Shown piece after piece: positions 36,243-43,975 of a stretch of 64,000 bases of DNA; within the stretch, counting starts at the first letter, position 1, and every line of letters starts with the position of its first letter. A program made the translations under genes and the position numbers. The stretch is taken from assembly GCF_036181745.1 (NCBI RefSeq), contig NZ_CP108080.1:620001-684000 (forward strand), written 5' to 3'. Under the pieces are notes generated by a model. The model ran no database searches and had not been told where the DNA came from. It worked only from the letters and a program-made list of their open reading frames with translations. Source of the stretch: Streptomyces sp. NBC_00259 (lineage in GTDB: Bacteria > Actinomycetota > Actinomycetes > Streptomycetales > Streptomycetaceae).

Positions 36243-37241
36243 ATGAGCACCACCGCCGCCAAGGCCGCCGCCGAGGACCGGGGCGGGAACGGGCCCGGGG
36301 CAGCAGCAGAGCCCACGGCGGGCAGGGAGGTCCCGGAGGCGCCCCGGCGCCGCCGGGACCGGCTCTCGACCCAGAATGTCGCCGGCTGGTTCTACTCCGC
36401 GCCGTTCCTGTCGCTCTTCCTCACCTTCATGGCGCTGCCCATCGTCGCCACGCTGGTGATGAGCTTCACCGACTTCGGCCTCCGCAACGTCACGGACCCG
36501 TTCTCGGCCGAGTTCGTCGGCCTGGAGAACTACGCGAAGCTCGTCGAGGACGAGAAGTTCGTCCGGTCGCTGCTCAACACCGGCTACTTCGTGGTGCTCG
36601 GCGTGCCGCTGACCATCGGCAGCGGGCTGGTGGCGGCGGTGCTGCTCAACTCCGGGATCGACCGGATGCGTACGTTCTTCCGCGTGGGGTTCTACGCGCC
36701 CGTGGTCACGGCCATCGTCGCGGTCGCCGTCATCTGGCGCTTCGTGCTCGACCCGTCGGAAGGCCTGATCGCGGGACTCGCCGGCCAGATCGGACTGGAC
36801 AGCCCGGACTTCCTGGCCTCCGAGACCCTTGCCATGCCCTCGCTCATCGCGATGGCGGTCTGGCGCAACATGGGCACCGCGATGGTGCTCTTCCTCGCCG
36901 GGTTGCAGGCCATTCCCTCCGAGGTGCGGGAGGCGGCGAGGATCGACGGCGCCGGGATCGTCCAGGAGTTCCGCACGATCACGGTGCCGCTGCTGCGGCC
37001 CACCATGCTCTATGTCGCGGTGATGACCACCATCGGCTTCCTCAACGTCTTCGAGGAGCCGTTCGTGATGACCGACGGCGGCCCGTCGGACAGCACGCTC
37101 ACGGTCTCCCTGCACATGTACCGGGAGGGCTTCGACTTCTTCCACATGGGTTACGCCGGCGCCATGGCGTACGTCCTGTTCGTGATCGTCCTGGCCGTCA
37201 CGCTGCTCCAGCTCCGCCTGCTGAAGGACAAGACCCGATGA
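36243..37241 (+). CDS. Carbohydrate ABC transporter permease (MalF/UgpA type)
   Basis: 332 residues, ATG four bases after the binding-protein stop. A Pro/Arg-rich N-terminal tail, then six or so helices (APFLSLFLTFMALPIVATLV). The coupling motif is EAARIDGAGIVQEFRTITVP. The stop overlaps the next permease start (ATGA). Confidence 0.92.
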   Translation: MSTTAAKAAAEDRGGNGPGAAAEPTAGREVPEAPRRRRDRLSTQNVAGWFYSAPFLSLFLTFMALPIVATLVMSFTDFGLRNVTDPFSAEFVGLENYAKLVEDEKFVRSLLNTGYFVVLGVPLTIGSGLVAAVLLNSGIDRMRTFFRVGFYAPVVTAIVAVAVIWRFVLDPSEGLIAGLAGQIGLDSPDFLASETLAMPSLIAMAVWRNMGTAMVLFLAGLQAIPSEVREAARIDGAGIVQEFRTITVPLLRPTMLYVAVMTTIGFLNVFEEPFVMTDGGPSDSTLTVSLHMYREGFDFFHMGYAGAMAYVLFVIVLAVTLLQLRLLKDKTR

Positions 37242-38125
37242 GCGCCACCGAGACCCGAGCGAAGACCGCACCCGTCGCCCGTCCGGCGCCGCCCGCCCGC
37301 GGTGCCCGTGGCCGCAGGGCCCTCACGTACGTCCTGCTGGGCGTCGGCATGGCGGCCATGGTCGCGCCGTTCCTGTGGATGGGGCTGTCGGCCTTCAAGA
37401 CGCAGCGGGAGCTGGGCGCCAGCCCGCCGGTGTGGATCCCGACCGAATGGACGCTCCGCAACTTCCGTGAGCTGCTCGGGCTGATGGACGTTCCGCAGGC
37501 GTTCTTCAACTCCTCGCTGGTCGCCGTCTTCGTCACGGTGTGCAATCTGCTGTTCTGCTCGATGCTGGGCTATGCCCTGGCCAAGCTGAACTTCATCGGC
37601 CGCAGGCCCGTGTTCGCCGTGGTGCTGGGCGCGCTGATGGTGCCGGGCAACCTCCTGCTGCTCCCCCAGTTCGTGATGATGAGCAAGCTGGGGCTGCTCG
37701 ACACCTATGCGGCGCTGATCCTGCCGTTCGCGGCCGGGGCGTTCGGGGTCTTCCTGATGCGGCAGTTCATGATGGCCATCCCGGACGAGCTCCTGGAGGC
37801 GGCCCGCATCGACGGCGCCCGCGAGTGGTTCATCTTCTGGCGGATCGTGCTGCCGTTGGTCAAGCCCGCGCTGGCGACCCTCGCGATCTTCGTGTTCCTC
37901 GGCTCCTGGAACAACTTCCTGTGGCCGCTCGTCGCCACCAACGATCCGGACCACTACACCCTTCCGGTCGCCCTGGCCACCTTCGCCACCGACCCGACGA
38001 AGGCCGACGGCTCCAACGGTGTGCTGATGGCGGGCGCCTTCCTCGTGGTGCTGCCGGTGCTGCTGGTCTTCGTCGTCCTGCAGCGGCACTTCACGCAGGG
38101 CATCGCCACCGCCGGGCTGAAGTAG
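37238..38125 (+). CDS. Carbohydrate ABC transporter permease (MalG/UgpE type)
   Basis: 295 residues, overlapping the previous gene by four bases. Typical MalG layout: TYVLLGVGMAAMVAPFLWMG, NSSLVAVFVTVCNLLFCSML, and coupling motif EAARIDGAREWFIFWRIVLP. Partner of the MalF-type permease in one heterodimeric channel. Confidence 0.92.
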   Translation: MSATETRAKTAPVARPAPPARGARGRRALTYVLLGVGMAAMVAPFLWMGLSAFKTQRELGASPPVWIPTEWTLRNFRELLGLMDVPQAFFNSSLVAVFVTVCNLLFCSMLGYALAKLNFIGRRPVFAVVLGALMVPGNLLLLPQFVMMSKLGLLDTYAALILPFAAGAFGVFLMRQFMMAIPDELLEAARIDGAREWFIFWRIVLPLVKPALATLAIFVFLGSWNNFLWPLVATNDPDHYTLPVALATFATDPTKADGSNGVLMAGAFLVVLPVLLVFVVLQRHFTQGIATAGLK

Positions 38126-38202
38126 CCCACCGCTCCCCGCCCCGGGGACCGCGCCCACGGGCCGGTCTCCGGGCGCACGGCGGGGAGTCCGCACGCCTGT
38201 CA

Positions 38203-38216
38203 TGTATGCGCATCCA
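38203..38216. promoter_or_regulatory. LacI-type operator before the GH39 gene
   Basis: TGTATGCGCATCCA shares the TGTATGCGC half-site with the double operator at 34947. It lies 16 bases before the preferred GH39 start at 38232, which suggests an internal promoter for the second half of the locus. Confidence 0.6.
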
Positions 38217-38231
38217 TGCGAAAGGCGGACC

Positions 38232-40082
38232 ATGACCCACACGCACGGTGACCGTCCCGACGGGGACCTGCGCCCCGGCCCGACCGGCGACGGACCGCCG
38301 CCCGGCACCACCGCGCTGCCCGCGCCCCGCGGGCTGCGCTCCGAGGACGGCACCGGCCATGTGCTGCTCGACTGGGAGCCGGTGGAGGGCGCGCTGGGCT
38401 ATCTCGTCCACCGTTCGCACTCCGCCGACGGTCCCTTCGTACCGCTGGACCACCGGGGCGGCGACGTCCTGGCCGTGCCCCACCCGCCGTACGCCGACAC
38501 CCAGGTGGAGGCCGGCCACGGCTACTGGTACACGGTCGCCTCCTGGAGCGACGCCGGCCCCGGCCAGCTCGCACCCGCCGCCGTCCGGGGCTGCGCGAGG
38601 GCGAGGGGCATCGGCCCCGGGGAGGTGACCGTCTCGGTCGACGCCGCCGCCGCGCCCTCGGAACTCCCCGGTGTCTGGAACCGGATGATCGGCGCCGAGC
38701 ACTTCTCGCTCCTGGTCGGTGACGAGGCGGGACCGGGCGGCGCGGACATCGCCGCGGAGTACGCCGAGGCGCTCGGCATCGTGCGCGACGAGATCGGCGT
38801 CCGCACCGTCCGCGCCCACGGCACCTTCCTGCCCGAGAACGTCTCCGTCCGCGACGACGGCTCCTTCGACTTCACCGGTCTCGACGAGGTCTACGACCGC
38901 CTCCTCGCCACCGGCCTCAAGCCGGTCGTCGAACTCTCCTTCATGCCCGGGGAACTGGCCGCCGACCCGCAGGCCACCGTGTTCCACTACCGGGGCGTCA
39001 TCTCCGTGCCCGCCGACTGGGACCGCTGGGGCGACCTGTGCCGCGAGCTGACCGTGCACCTGCGGGAGCGCTACGGCGCCGACGAGGTCGCGGGCTGGGA
39101 GTTCGAGGTCTGGAACGAGGCCAATCTCGACGTCTTCTGGACCGGGACGCAGGCCGACTACCACCGGCTGTACGAGGTCGCCGTCCGCGCCGTCAAGGGC
39201 GTCGACGCGCGGATCCGCGTCGGCGGCCCCGGATCGGCCGCGGCCCAGTGGGTCGACGCGCTGCTGGAGTTCTGCCGGGAGCACGAGGTCCCGGTCGACT
39301 TCGTCTCCACCCACACCTACGGCAACGCGCCCCTGGACTTCCGCCCGCGGACCCGTTCCTTCGCGCAGGTCACGAGCCGGCCGGAGCCGGAGATCCTGTG
39401 GACGGAGTGGGGCGTCACACCGACCCACTTCCACCGGGTGAACGACTCCGTCTTCGCGGCGCCCTTCGTGCTGCGCGGCATGAAGTCGGCGCTCGCGTCC
39501 ACCGACGCCCTCGCCCACTGGGTCGCGAGCGACCACTTCGAGGAGCAGGGCCGGCCGCCGAAGCTGTTCCACGGCGGCTTCGGCCTGCTGACGGTGGGCA
39601 ATCTGAGCAAGCCCCGCTTCTGGGCACTGTTCCTGCTCTCCCGGCTCGCCGGCGGCCGTGTCCCCGCCCATGTCACGGGCGACGGTGCCGAGGCACTGGT
39701 CGAGGCGCTCGCGACGCGTGCGGAAGACGCGTCGGTCCTCGACGTACTGGTGTGGAACGGCACCCTCGACCAGACCAAGACCGACGGTTCGGCAGCGCTC
39801 GACCGCACGGCGGTGGTGCGGGTGACCGGCCTGGCGGCGGGCGCGTCGTACGACGTCTCGATGTGCCGGGTCGACGAGGCCCACTCCAGCATCCGGTCCG
39901 TCTGGAACGACCTGGGCGGCGGCGACTGGCCCGACGAGCAGCAGTGGGCGAAGCTCCGCGCGGCGGACCGGCTGTCGGAGCGATCCCTGCCCCGGATGAC
40001 CGCGGACGCGGACGGGACGGTGACCCTCACGGTCGACCTCCCGATGCCGGGCATCCGGGCCCTGCGGCTGACGCGGAGCTGA
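38232..40082 (+). CDS. GH39-family glycoside hydrolase with N-terminal FnIII-like domain
   Basis: 616 residues from the ATG at 38232. Residues about 28-118 look like a fibronectin type III module (LDWEPVEGALGYLVHRSHSA, HGYWYTVASWSDAG). The catalytic TIM barrel follows, with acid/base Glu296 (EFEVWNEANLDVFW) and nucleophile Glu392 (ILWTEWGVTPTHFH). GH39 enzymes are beta-xylosidases, alpha-L-iduronidases and relatives. No signal peptide, so it probably acts on imported oligosaccharides. An iduronidase-like role would fit the neighbouring sulfatase, but this is inference. Confidence 0.85.
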   Translation: MTHTHGDRPDGDLRPGPTGDGPPPGTTALPAPRGLRSEDGTGHVLLDWEPVEGALGYLVHRSHSADGPFVPLDHRGGDVLAVPHPPYADTQVEAGHGYWYTVASWSDAGPGQLAPAAVRGCARARGIGPGEVTVSVDAAAAPSELPGVWNRMIGAEHFSLLVGDEAGPGGADIAAEYAEALGIVRDEIGVRTVRAHGTFLPENVSVRDDGSFDFTGLDEVYDRLLATGLKPVVELSFMPGELAADPQATVFHYRGVISVPADWDRWGDLCRELTVHLRERYGADEVAGWEFEVWNEANLDVFWTGTQADYHRLYEVAVRAVKGVDARIRVGGPGSAAAQWVDALLEFCREHEVPVDFVSTHTYGNAPLDFRPRTRSFAQVTSRPEPEILWTEWGVTPTHFHRVNDSVFAAPFVLRGMKSALASTDALAHWVASDHFEEQGRPPKLFHGGFGLLTVGNLSKPRFWALFLLSRLAGGRVPAHVTGDGAEALVEALATRAEDASVLDVLVWNGTLDQTKTDGSAALDRTAVVRVTGLAAGASYDVSMCRVDEAHSSIRSVWNDLGGGDWPDEQQWAKLRAADRLSERSLPRMTADADGTVTLTVDLPMPGIRALRLTRS

Positions 40083-40192
40083 CGCCGGCGCCGCCGGCCG
40101 GCGGGCACACACCGGCACGCCACCACACCGCCCCCTCGAACGAAACCGGCAAGTCTCCCCCGCAGGACCGCCCTTCGAAGGAGTTGGACCGT

Positions 40193-41581
40193 ATGAAGCG
40201 CCGTACCTTCCTGGCCGCCGGAGCGGGCGCCACCGCCACGCTCGCCCTCACCGGAACCGCCGCCGCGGCGGGCCGGGACGGCGACGCGCTGCTGCGCCGC
40301 TGGTTCCGGGACACCTACCGCTCGATCGAGGCGATGACCACCGACCTGGGCCTCGCCGCCGACAAGATCGATGTCACCGCCGCCGACCCGGTGCCGTCCG
40401 TCAACACGTCGCCGACCAATATCGCCTGCGGGCTGTGGACGACCGTCGCGGCGGCCGGGCTCGGGGTCATCGACAGCGGGAGCATGCACCGCAGGCTCGC
40501 GCGGACCGTCTCGGCCGTCGAGAGGCTGGAGCGCGCGCACGGCTTCTGGTTCAACTGGTACGACGCCCACACCGGCGAGGTCCTCACGGCGTGGCCGGGC
40601 ACCGGAGACCCGGTACGGCCGTTCCTCTCGTCCGTGGACAACGCCTGGCTGGTCACCGGCCTGCTGATCGCCGCGGACGCCGACCCGGCACTGCGCCCGC
40701 GCGTCGCGCGGCTGCTCGCCGACGCCGACTGGGGGTTCTTCTACACGCCGTACGACGCCGACGACCCGGCGGCCAACCCCGGTCAGCTGCGCGGCGGCCA
40801 CTGGACGGACGACAACACCTTCACCTCGCACTGGTACGGCGCGCTCAACACCGAGCCGCGCATGGCGAGCTACCTCGGGATCGCCGACGGCTCCCTCCCG
40901 GCCGAGCACTACTGGCACACCTTCCGCACCATGCTCCCCGAGTGGGAGCAGGAGCAGGCGCCGGAGGGCGCGTGGGTCACCGTCGACGGCGTGCGGCTGT
41001 GGCGGGGCCACTACACGTACCGGGGGCGCAAACTGGTCCCCTCCTGGGGCGGTTCGATGTTCGAGGCACTGATGGTGCCGCTCTTCGTTCCCGAGACGTC
41101 GTGGTCGCCGGGCGCATGGGGCCTGAACCACCGGCGGCACGTCCGCAGCCAGATCGAGCACGGGCTGGTGGAGGAGGACTACGGCTACTGGGGCTTCTCC
41201 CCCGCCAACATTCCGCAGGGCGGCTACAGCGAGTACGGCGTGGACGCGATCGGCATGGCGGTCGACGGCTACACCTCGAAGGGCGTCGTCACCCCGCACG
41301 CCTCCTTCCTCGCGATGCCCTTCGCACGGGACGAGGCCGTCGCCAATCTGCTGAGGATCGCCCGGGACTTCGGCGCGTACGAGGACGGGCTCGGTTTCCG
41401 TGACTCGGTCGACGTCCGCACCGGCACGGTCAGCGACTTCATGCTCGCGCTCGACCAGGGCATGGTCGCCGCGGCGCTGGCCCAGGTGCTCAGGCCCGGG
41501 CTGCTGCAACGCCCCTTCCACACGGGCGGTTTCGCGCGGCGCGTCCGGCCGCTGCTGGCGAAGGAGGACTTCGCCATATGA
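40193..41581 (+). CDS. Glucoamylase-like (glycoamylase domain) secreted protein
   Basis: 462 residues from the ATG at 40193, GAAGGAG at 40177-40183. A signal resembling Tat (MKRRTFLAAGAGATATLAL) is followed by an alpha/alpha-barrel type domain: HGFWFNWYDAHTGEV, SSVDNAWLVTGLLIAADADP, LVPSWGGSMFEALMVPLFV, YGYWGFSPANIPQGGYSEYG and VVTPHASFLAM. These are hallmarks of the glycoamylase family (PF10091), which includes GH144 beta-1,2-glucanases. Substrate uncertain. The stop overlaps the sulfatase start (ATGA). Confidence 0.78.
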   Translation: MKRRTFLAAGAGATATLALTGTAAAAGRDGDALLRRWFRDTYRSIEAMTTDLGLAADKIDVTAADPVPSVNTSPTNIACGLWTTVAAAGLGVIDSGSMHRRLARTVSAVERLERAHGFWFNWYDAHTGEVLTAWPGTGDPVRPFLSSVDNAWLVTGLLIAADADPALRPRVARLLADADWGFFYTPYDADDPAANPGQLRGGHWTDDNTFTSHWYGALNTEPRMASYLGIADGSLPAEHYWHTFRTMLPEWEQEQAPEGAWVTVDGVRLWRGHYTYRGRKLVPSWGGSMFEALMVPLFVPETSWSPGAWGLNHRRHVRSQIEHGLVEEDYGYWGFSPANIPQGGYSEYGVDAIGMAVDGYTSKGVVTPHASFLAMPFARDEAVANLLRIARDFGAYEDGLGFRDSVDVRTGTVSDFMLALDQGMVAAALAQVLRPGLLQRPFHTGGFARRVRPLLAKEDFAI

Positions 41582-42984
41582 CCCGCCCGAACATCGTGCT
41601 GATGATGACCGACGACCACGCGGTCCCGGCCATCGGCGCGTACGGCAGCGCCATCAACCGGACCCCGGCGGTGGACCGTCTCGCCGACGAGGGCATGCGG
41701 TTCGACAACGCGTTCTGCACCAACTCGATCTGCTCGCCGGCCCGTGCGACGCTGCTCACCGGTACGTACAGCCATGTGCACGGGATGACGACCCTTGAGC
41801 AGCCCGGGCAGAAGTTCGACGCGAGCCAGCCGTCCTTTCCCGAAATGCTCCGGGCCGCCGGCTATCAGACCGCGATCATCGGCAAGTGGCATCTGGGCCA
41901 CGGCGGTTCGAGCGACCCACGCGGCTTCGACCACTGGGAGGTCCTGCCGGAGCACGGGGTGTACCACGACCCGGTGTTCCTGACCGCCGACGGTGAGCGG
42001 CGGTACGCGGGTCATGTCACCGACATCATCACCGATCTGGCGCTGGGCTGGCTGGACGGGCGGGATCCGGACCGGCCGTTCGCGCTGCTGATCCAGCACA
42101 AGGCCCCGCACCGCGCCTTCGAGCCGGCCGAACGCCACCGGCATCTGTACGAGCACGACGACATCCCGGCGCCGGCCACCCTGCACGACGACTACGCCAA
42201 TCGGGCCCCCGCGGCCGTCGAGGCCCGGATGCGGATGTCCGACCTCCAGCCGTACGACCTCAAGGCTCCGGTGCCCCAGTGCCTTTCCGAGCGTGCCGAA
42301 CGCGAGTGGCGCTACCAGCGGTACATCAAGGAGTACCTGCGGGTCATCGCCGGGCTCGACGAGAACGTCGGCCGGGTCCTGCACTATCTCGACATCAGCG
42401 GCCTGACCGATCGCACGGCCGTGGCCTACACCTCGGATCACGGCTTCTACCTGGGCGAACACGGCTGGTTCGACAAGCGCTTCATGTACGAGCCCTCGCT
42501 GCGCATCCCGTTGGTCGTGCGCTGGCCCGGGGTCGTCCCGGCCGGGACGTCGTGCGACGAACTGGTGGTCAACGTCGACTTCGCCCAGACGCTCCTCGAC
42601 ATGGCCGGACTGCCCGCGCACGAGCGGATGCAGGGCAGCAGCCTGCTGCCGCTGCTGCGCGGCGAGCGGCCCGGGGACTGGCGGGACTCGGTCTACTACC
42701 GCTACTTCGAGCACCTGGACGTGTGTCACCACGTCCAGGCCAGCTACGGGATCCGCACCCGCACCCACAAGCTGATCCACTACCCCGGGCACGGCTCGGG
42801 GCAGGTGGGCGCGTCGGCGGAGACCCGTGAGCCGGAGTGGGAGCTGTTCGACCTGGAGCGCGACCCGGACGAGCTGCACAACCGCTACGACGACCCGGAG
42901 TACGTGCCGGTCGTCAGGGACCTCACCGAGCGGCTGACGGTGCTTCAGCTCCGGTACCGGGACACGCCCGAGCACGTCCGATGA
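41578..42984 (+). CDS. Type I (formylglycine) sulfatase
   Basis: 468 residues. Metal-binding [19 protein letters not shown] at the N-terminus. The modification motif is at Cys52 in [12 protein letters not shown] (C-x-P-x-R), to be converted to formylglycine. Further: [28 protein letters not shown] and [15 protein letters not shown]. No signal peptide: the enzyme should desulfate sugars in the cytoplasm after import. It is translationally coupled to the preceding gene and, through another ATGA, to the FGE gene that would activate it. Confidence 0.93.
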   Translation: MTRPNIVLMMTDDHAVPAIGAYGSAINRTPAVDRLADEGMRFDNAFCTNSICSPARATLLTGTYSHVHGMTTLEQPGQKFDASQPSFPEMLRAAGYQTAIIGKWHLGHGGSSDPRGFDHWEVLPEHGVYHDPVFLTADGERRYAGHVTDIITDLALGWLDGRDPDRPFALLIQHKAPHRAFEPAERHRHLYEHDDIPAPATLHDDYANRAPAAVEARMRMSDLQPYDLKAPVPQCLSERAEREWRYQRYIKEYLRVIAGLDENVGRVLHYLDISGLTDRTAVAYTSDHGFYLGEHGWFDKRFMYEPSLRIPLVVRWPGVVPAGTSCDELVVNVDFAQTLLDMAGLPAHERMQGSSLLPLLRGERPGDWRDSVYYRYFEHLDVCHHVQASYGIRTRTHKLIHYPGHGSGQVGASAETREPEWELFDLERDPDELHNRYDDPEYVPVVRDLTERLTVLQLRYRDTPEHVR

Positions 42985-43634
42985 GCACCGAGGGAAGGGC
43001 GTGCTGCGCCCCTCCGCGCGGCCCGCAGCCCGGGGCACCGGCGTCACCGACGTCACCGACGTCACCGACGTCACCGACGTCACCGACGATGCGTACCACC
43101 CGTCGCTCGTCCGTCGCTCCCCCACCGGTCGGCGGCTGGTGCGAGCTGGCGGGCGGCACGTTTCTCATGGGATGCGACAGCGGCCCGTACCCGCAGGACG
43201 GGGAGGGACCGGTGCGCGAGGTCGCACTCGAACCCTTCGCGATGGCCGCAACGGCCGTCACGAACGCGGAGTTCGCCGCGTTCACCGACGCGACCGGCCA
43301 CGTCACCGACGCCGAGCGCTTCGGCTGGTCGTTCGTCTTCGCGGGCTTCCTTCCGGACGACTTCCCGCCGACCCGCGCCGCGGCGGCCACCCCCTGGTGG
43401 CGGCAGGTGTTCGGGGCGGACTGGCGGCATCCGGAGGGCCCGCCGACGGGACCGGCCGGGCGCTGGGACCACCCGGTGGTGCACGTCTCGCACGCCGACG
43501 CGCTCGCCTACTGCGCATGGGCGGATGCGCGGCTGCCCACCGAGGCGGAGTGGGAGTACGCCGCCCGGGGCGGGCTGACGGGCAAGCCGTACCCGTGGGG
43601 GGACGAGCGGGATCCGGGCGGCGCGTACGGATGA
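42981..43634 (+). CDS. Formylglycine-generating enzyme, N-terminal part (gene split by frameshift)
   Basis: 217 residues from the ATG at 42981, overlapping the sulfatase stop. After a Cys/Pro-rich start and SPT repeats comes the FGE-sulfatase domain: [60 protein letters not shown] and [23 protein letters not shown]. It ends at a TGA (43632-43634) just where homology passes into the next frame. One base is missing between about 43615 and 43631 relative to intact family members. It lacks the catalytic cysteines, which are in the next frame. Confidence 0.85.
   Translation: MSTEGRACCAPPRGPQPGAPASPTSPTSPTSPTSPTMRTTRRSSVAPPPVGGWCELAGGTFLMGCDSGPYPQDGEGPVREVALEPFAMAATAVTNAEFAAFTDATGHVTDAERFGWSFVFAGFLPDDFPPTRAAAATPWWRQVFGADWRHPEGPPTGPAGRWDHPVVHVSHADALAYCAWADARLPTEAEWEYAARGGLTGKPYPWGDERDPGGAYG
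43043..43087. repeat. Five tandem 9-bp repeats near the FGE start
   Basis: GTCACCGAC is repeated exactly five times and encodes an SPTSPTSPT run before the FGE domain. Copy-number change would stay in frame. Confidence 0.9.
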
Positions 43635-43918
43635 ACATCTGGCGGGGCGACTTCCCCCACCGGAACACCGCCGCCGACGGCTACGCGGGGACCTGCCCGG
43701 CGGACGCCTTCCCGCCCAACGGGCACGGGCTGTTCAACATGACGGGCAACGTCTGGGAGTGGTGCGCGGACCGGTTCCTCCCTGGAGGGTCCCGGGTGCT
43801 GCGCGGTGGCTCCCACCTGTGCCACGACTCGTACTGCTTCCGCTACCGGACGTCCGCCCGCATGGGCAACACGCCGGACAGTTCCAGCGGCAACACGGGC
43901 TTCCGCTGCGCGCGTTGA
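43631..43918 (+). CDS. Formylglycine-generating enzyme, C-terminal part (gene split by frameshift)
   Basis: 95 residues, from an ATG at 43631 that overlaps the TGA of the N-terminal part (ATGA). Begins [18 protein letters not shown] and carries [14 protein letters not shown], then the active site [17 protein letters not shown] with Cys64 and Cys69, the copper-binding pair of FGE, and [15 protein letters not shown]. Either this is a recent frameshift or sequencing error in one gene, or the two halves are made separately by coupled translation and assemble. Sequence alone cannot decide. Confidence 0.85.
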   Translation: MNIWRGDFPHRNTAADGYAGTCPADAFPPNGHGLFNMTGNVWEWCADRFLPGGSRVLRGGSHLCHDSYCFRYRTSARMGNTPDSSSGNTGFRCAR

Positions 43919-43975
43919 GCCCCTGGCCCACCCAGGGTCCGTCCGGCCCTGGACCACCTCACCCCTTGGAGCGCC

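Noticed and set aside
43043..43087. Tandem repeats considered as a CRISPR array
   Set aside because: 9-bp units without spacers, lying inside a coding frame. The 18-bp units at 10860 likewise have no spacers.
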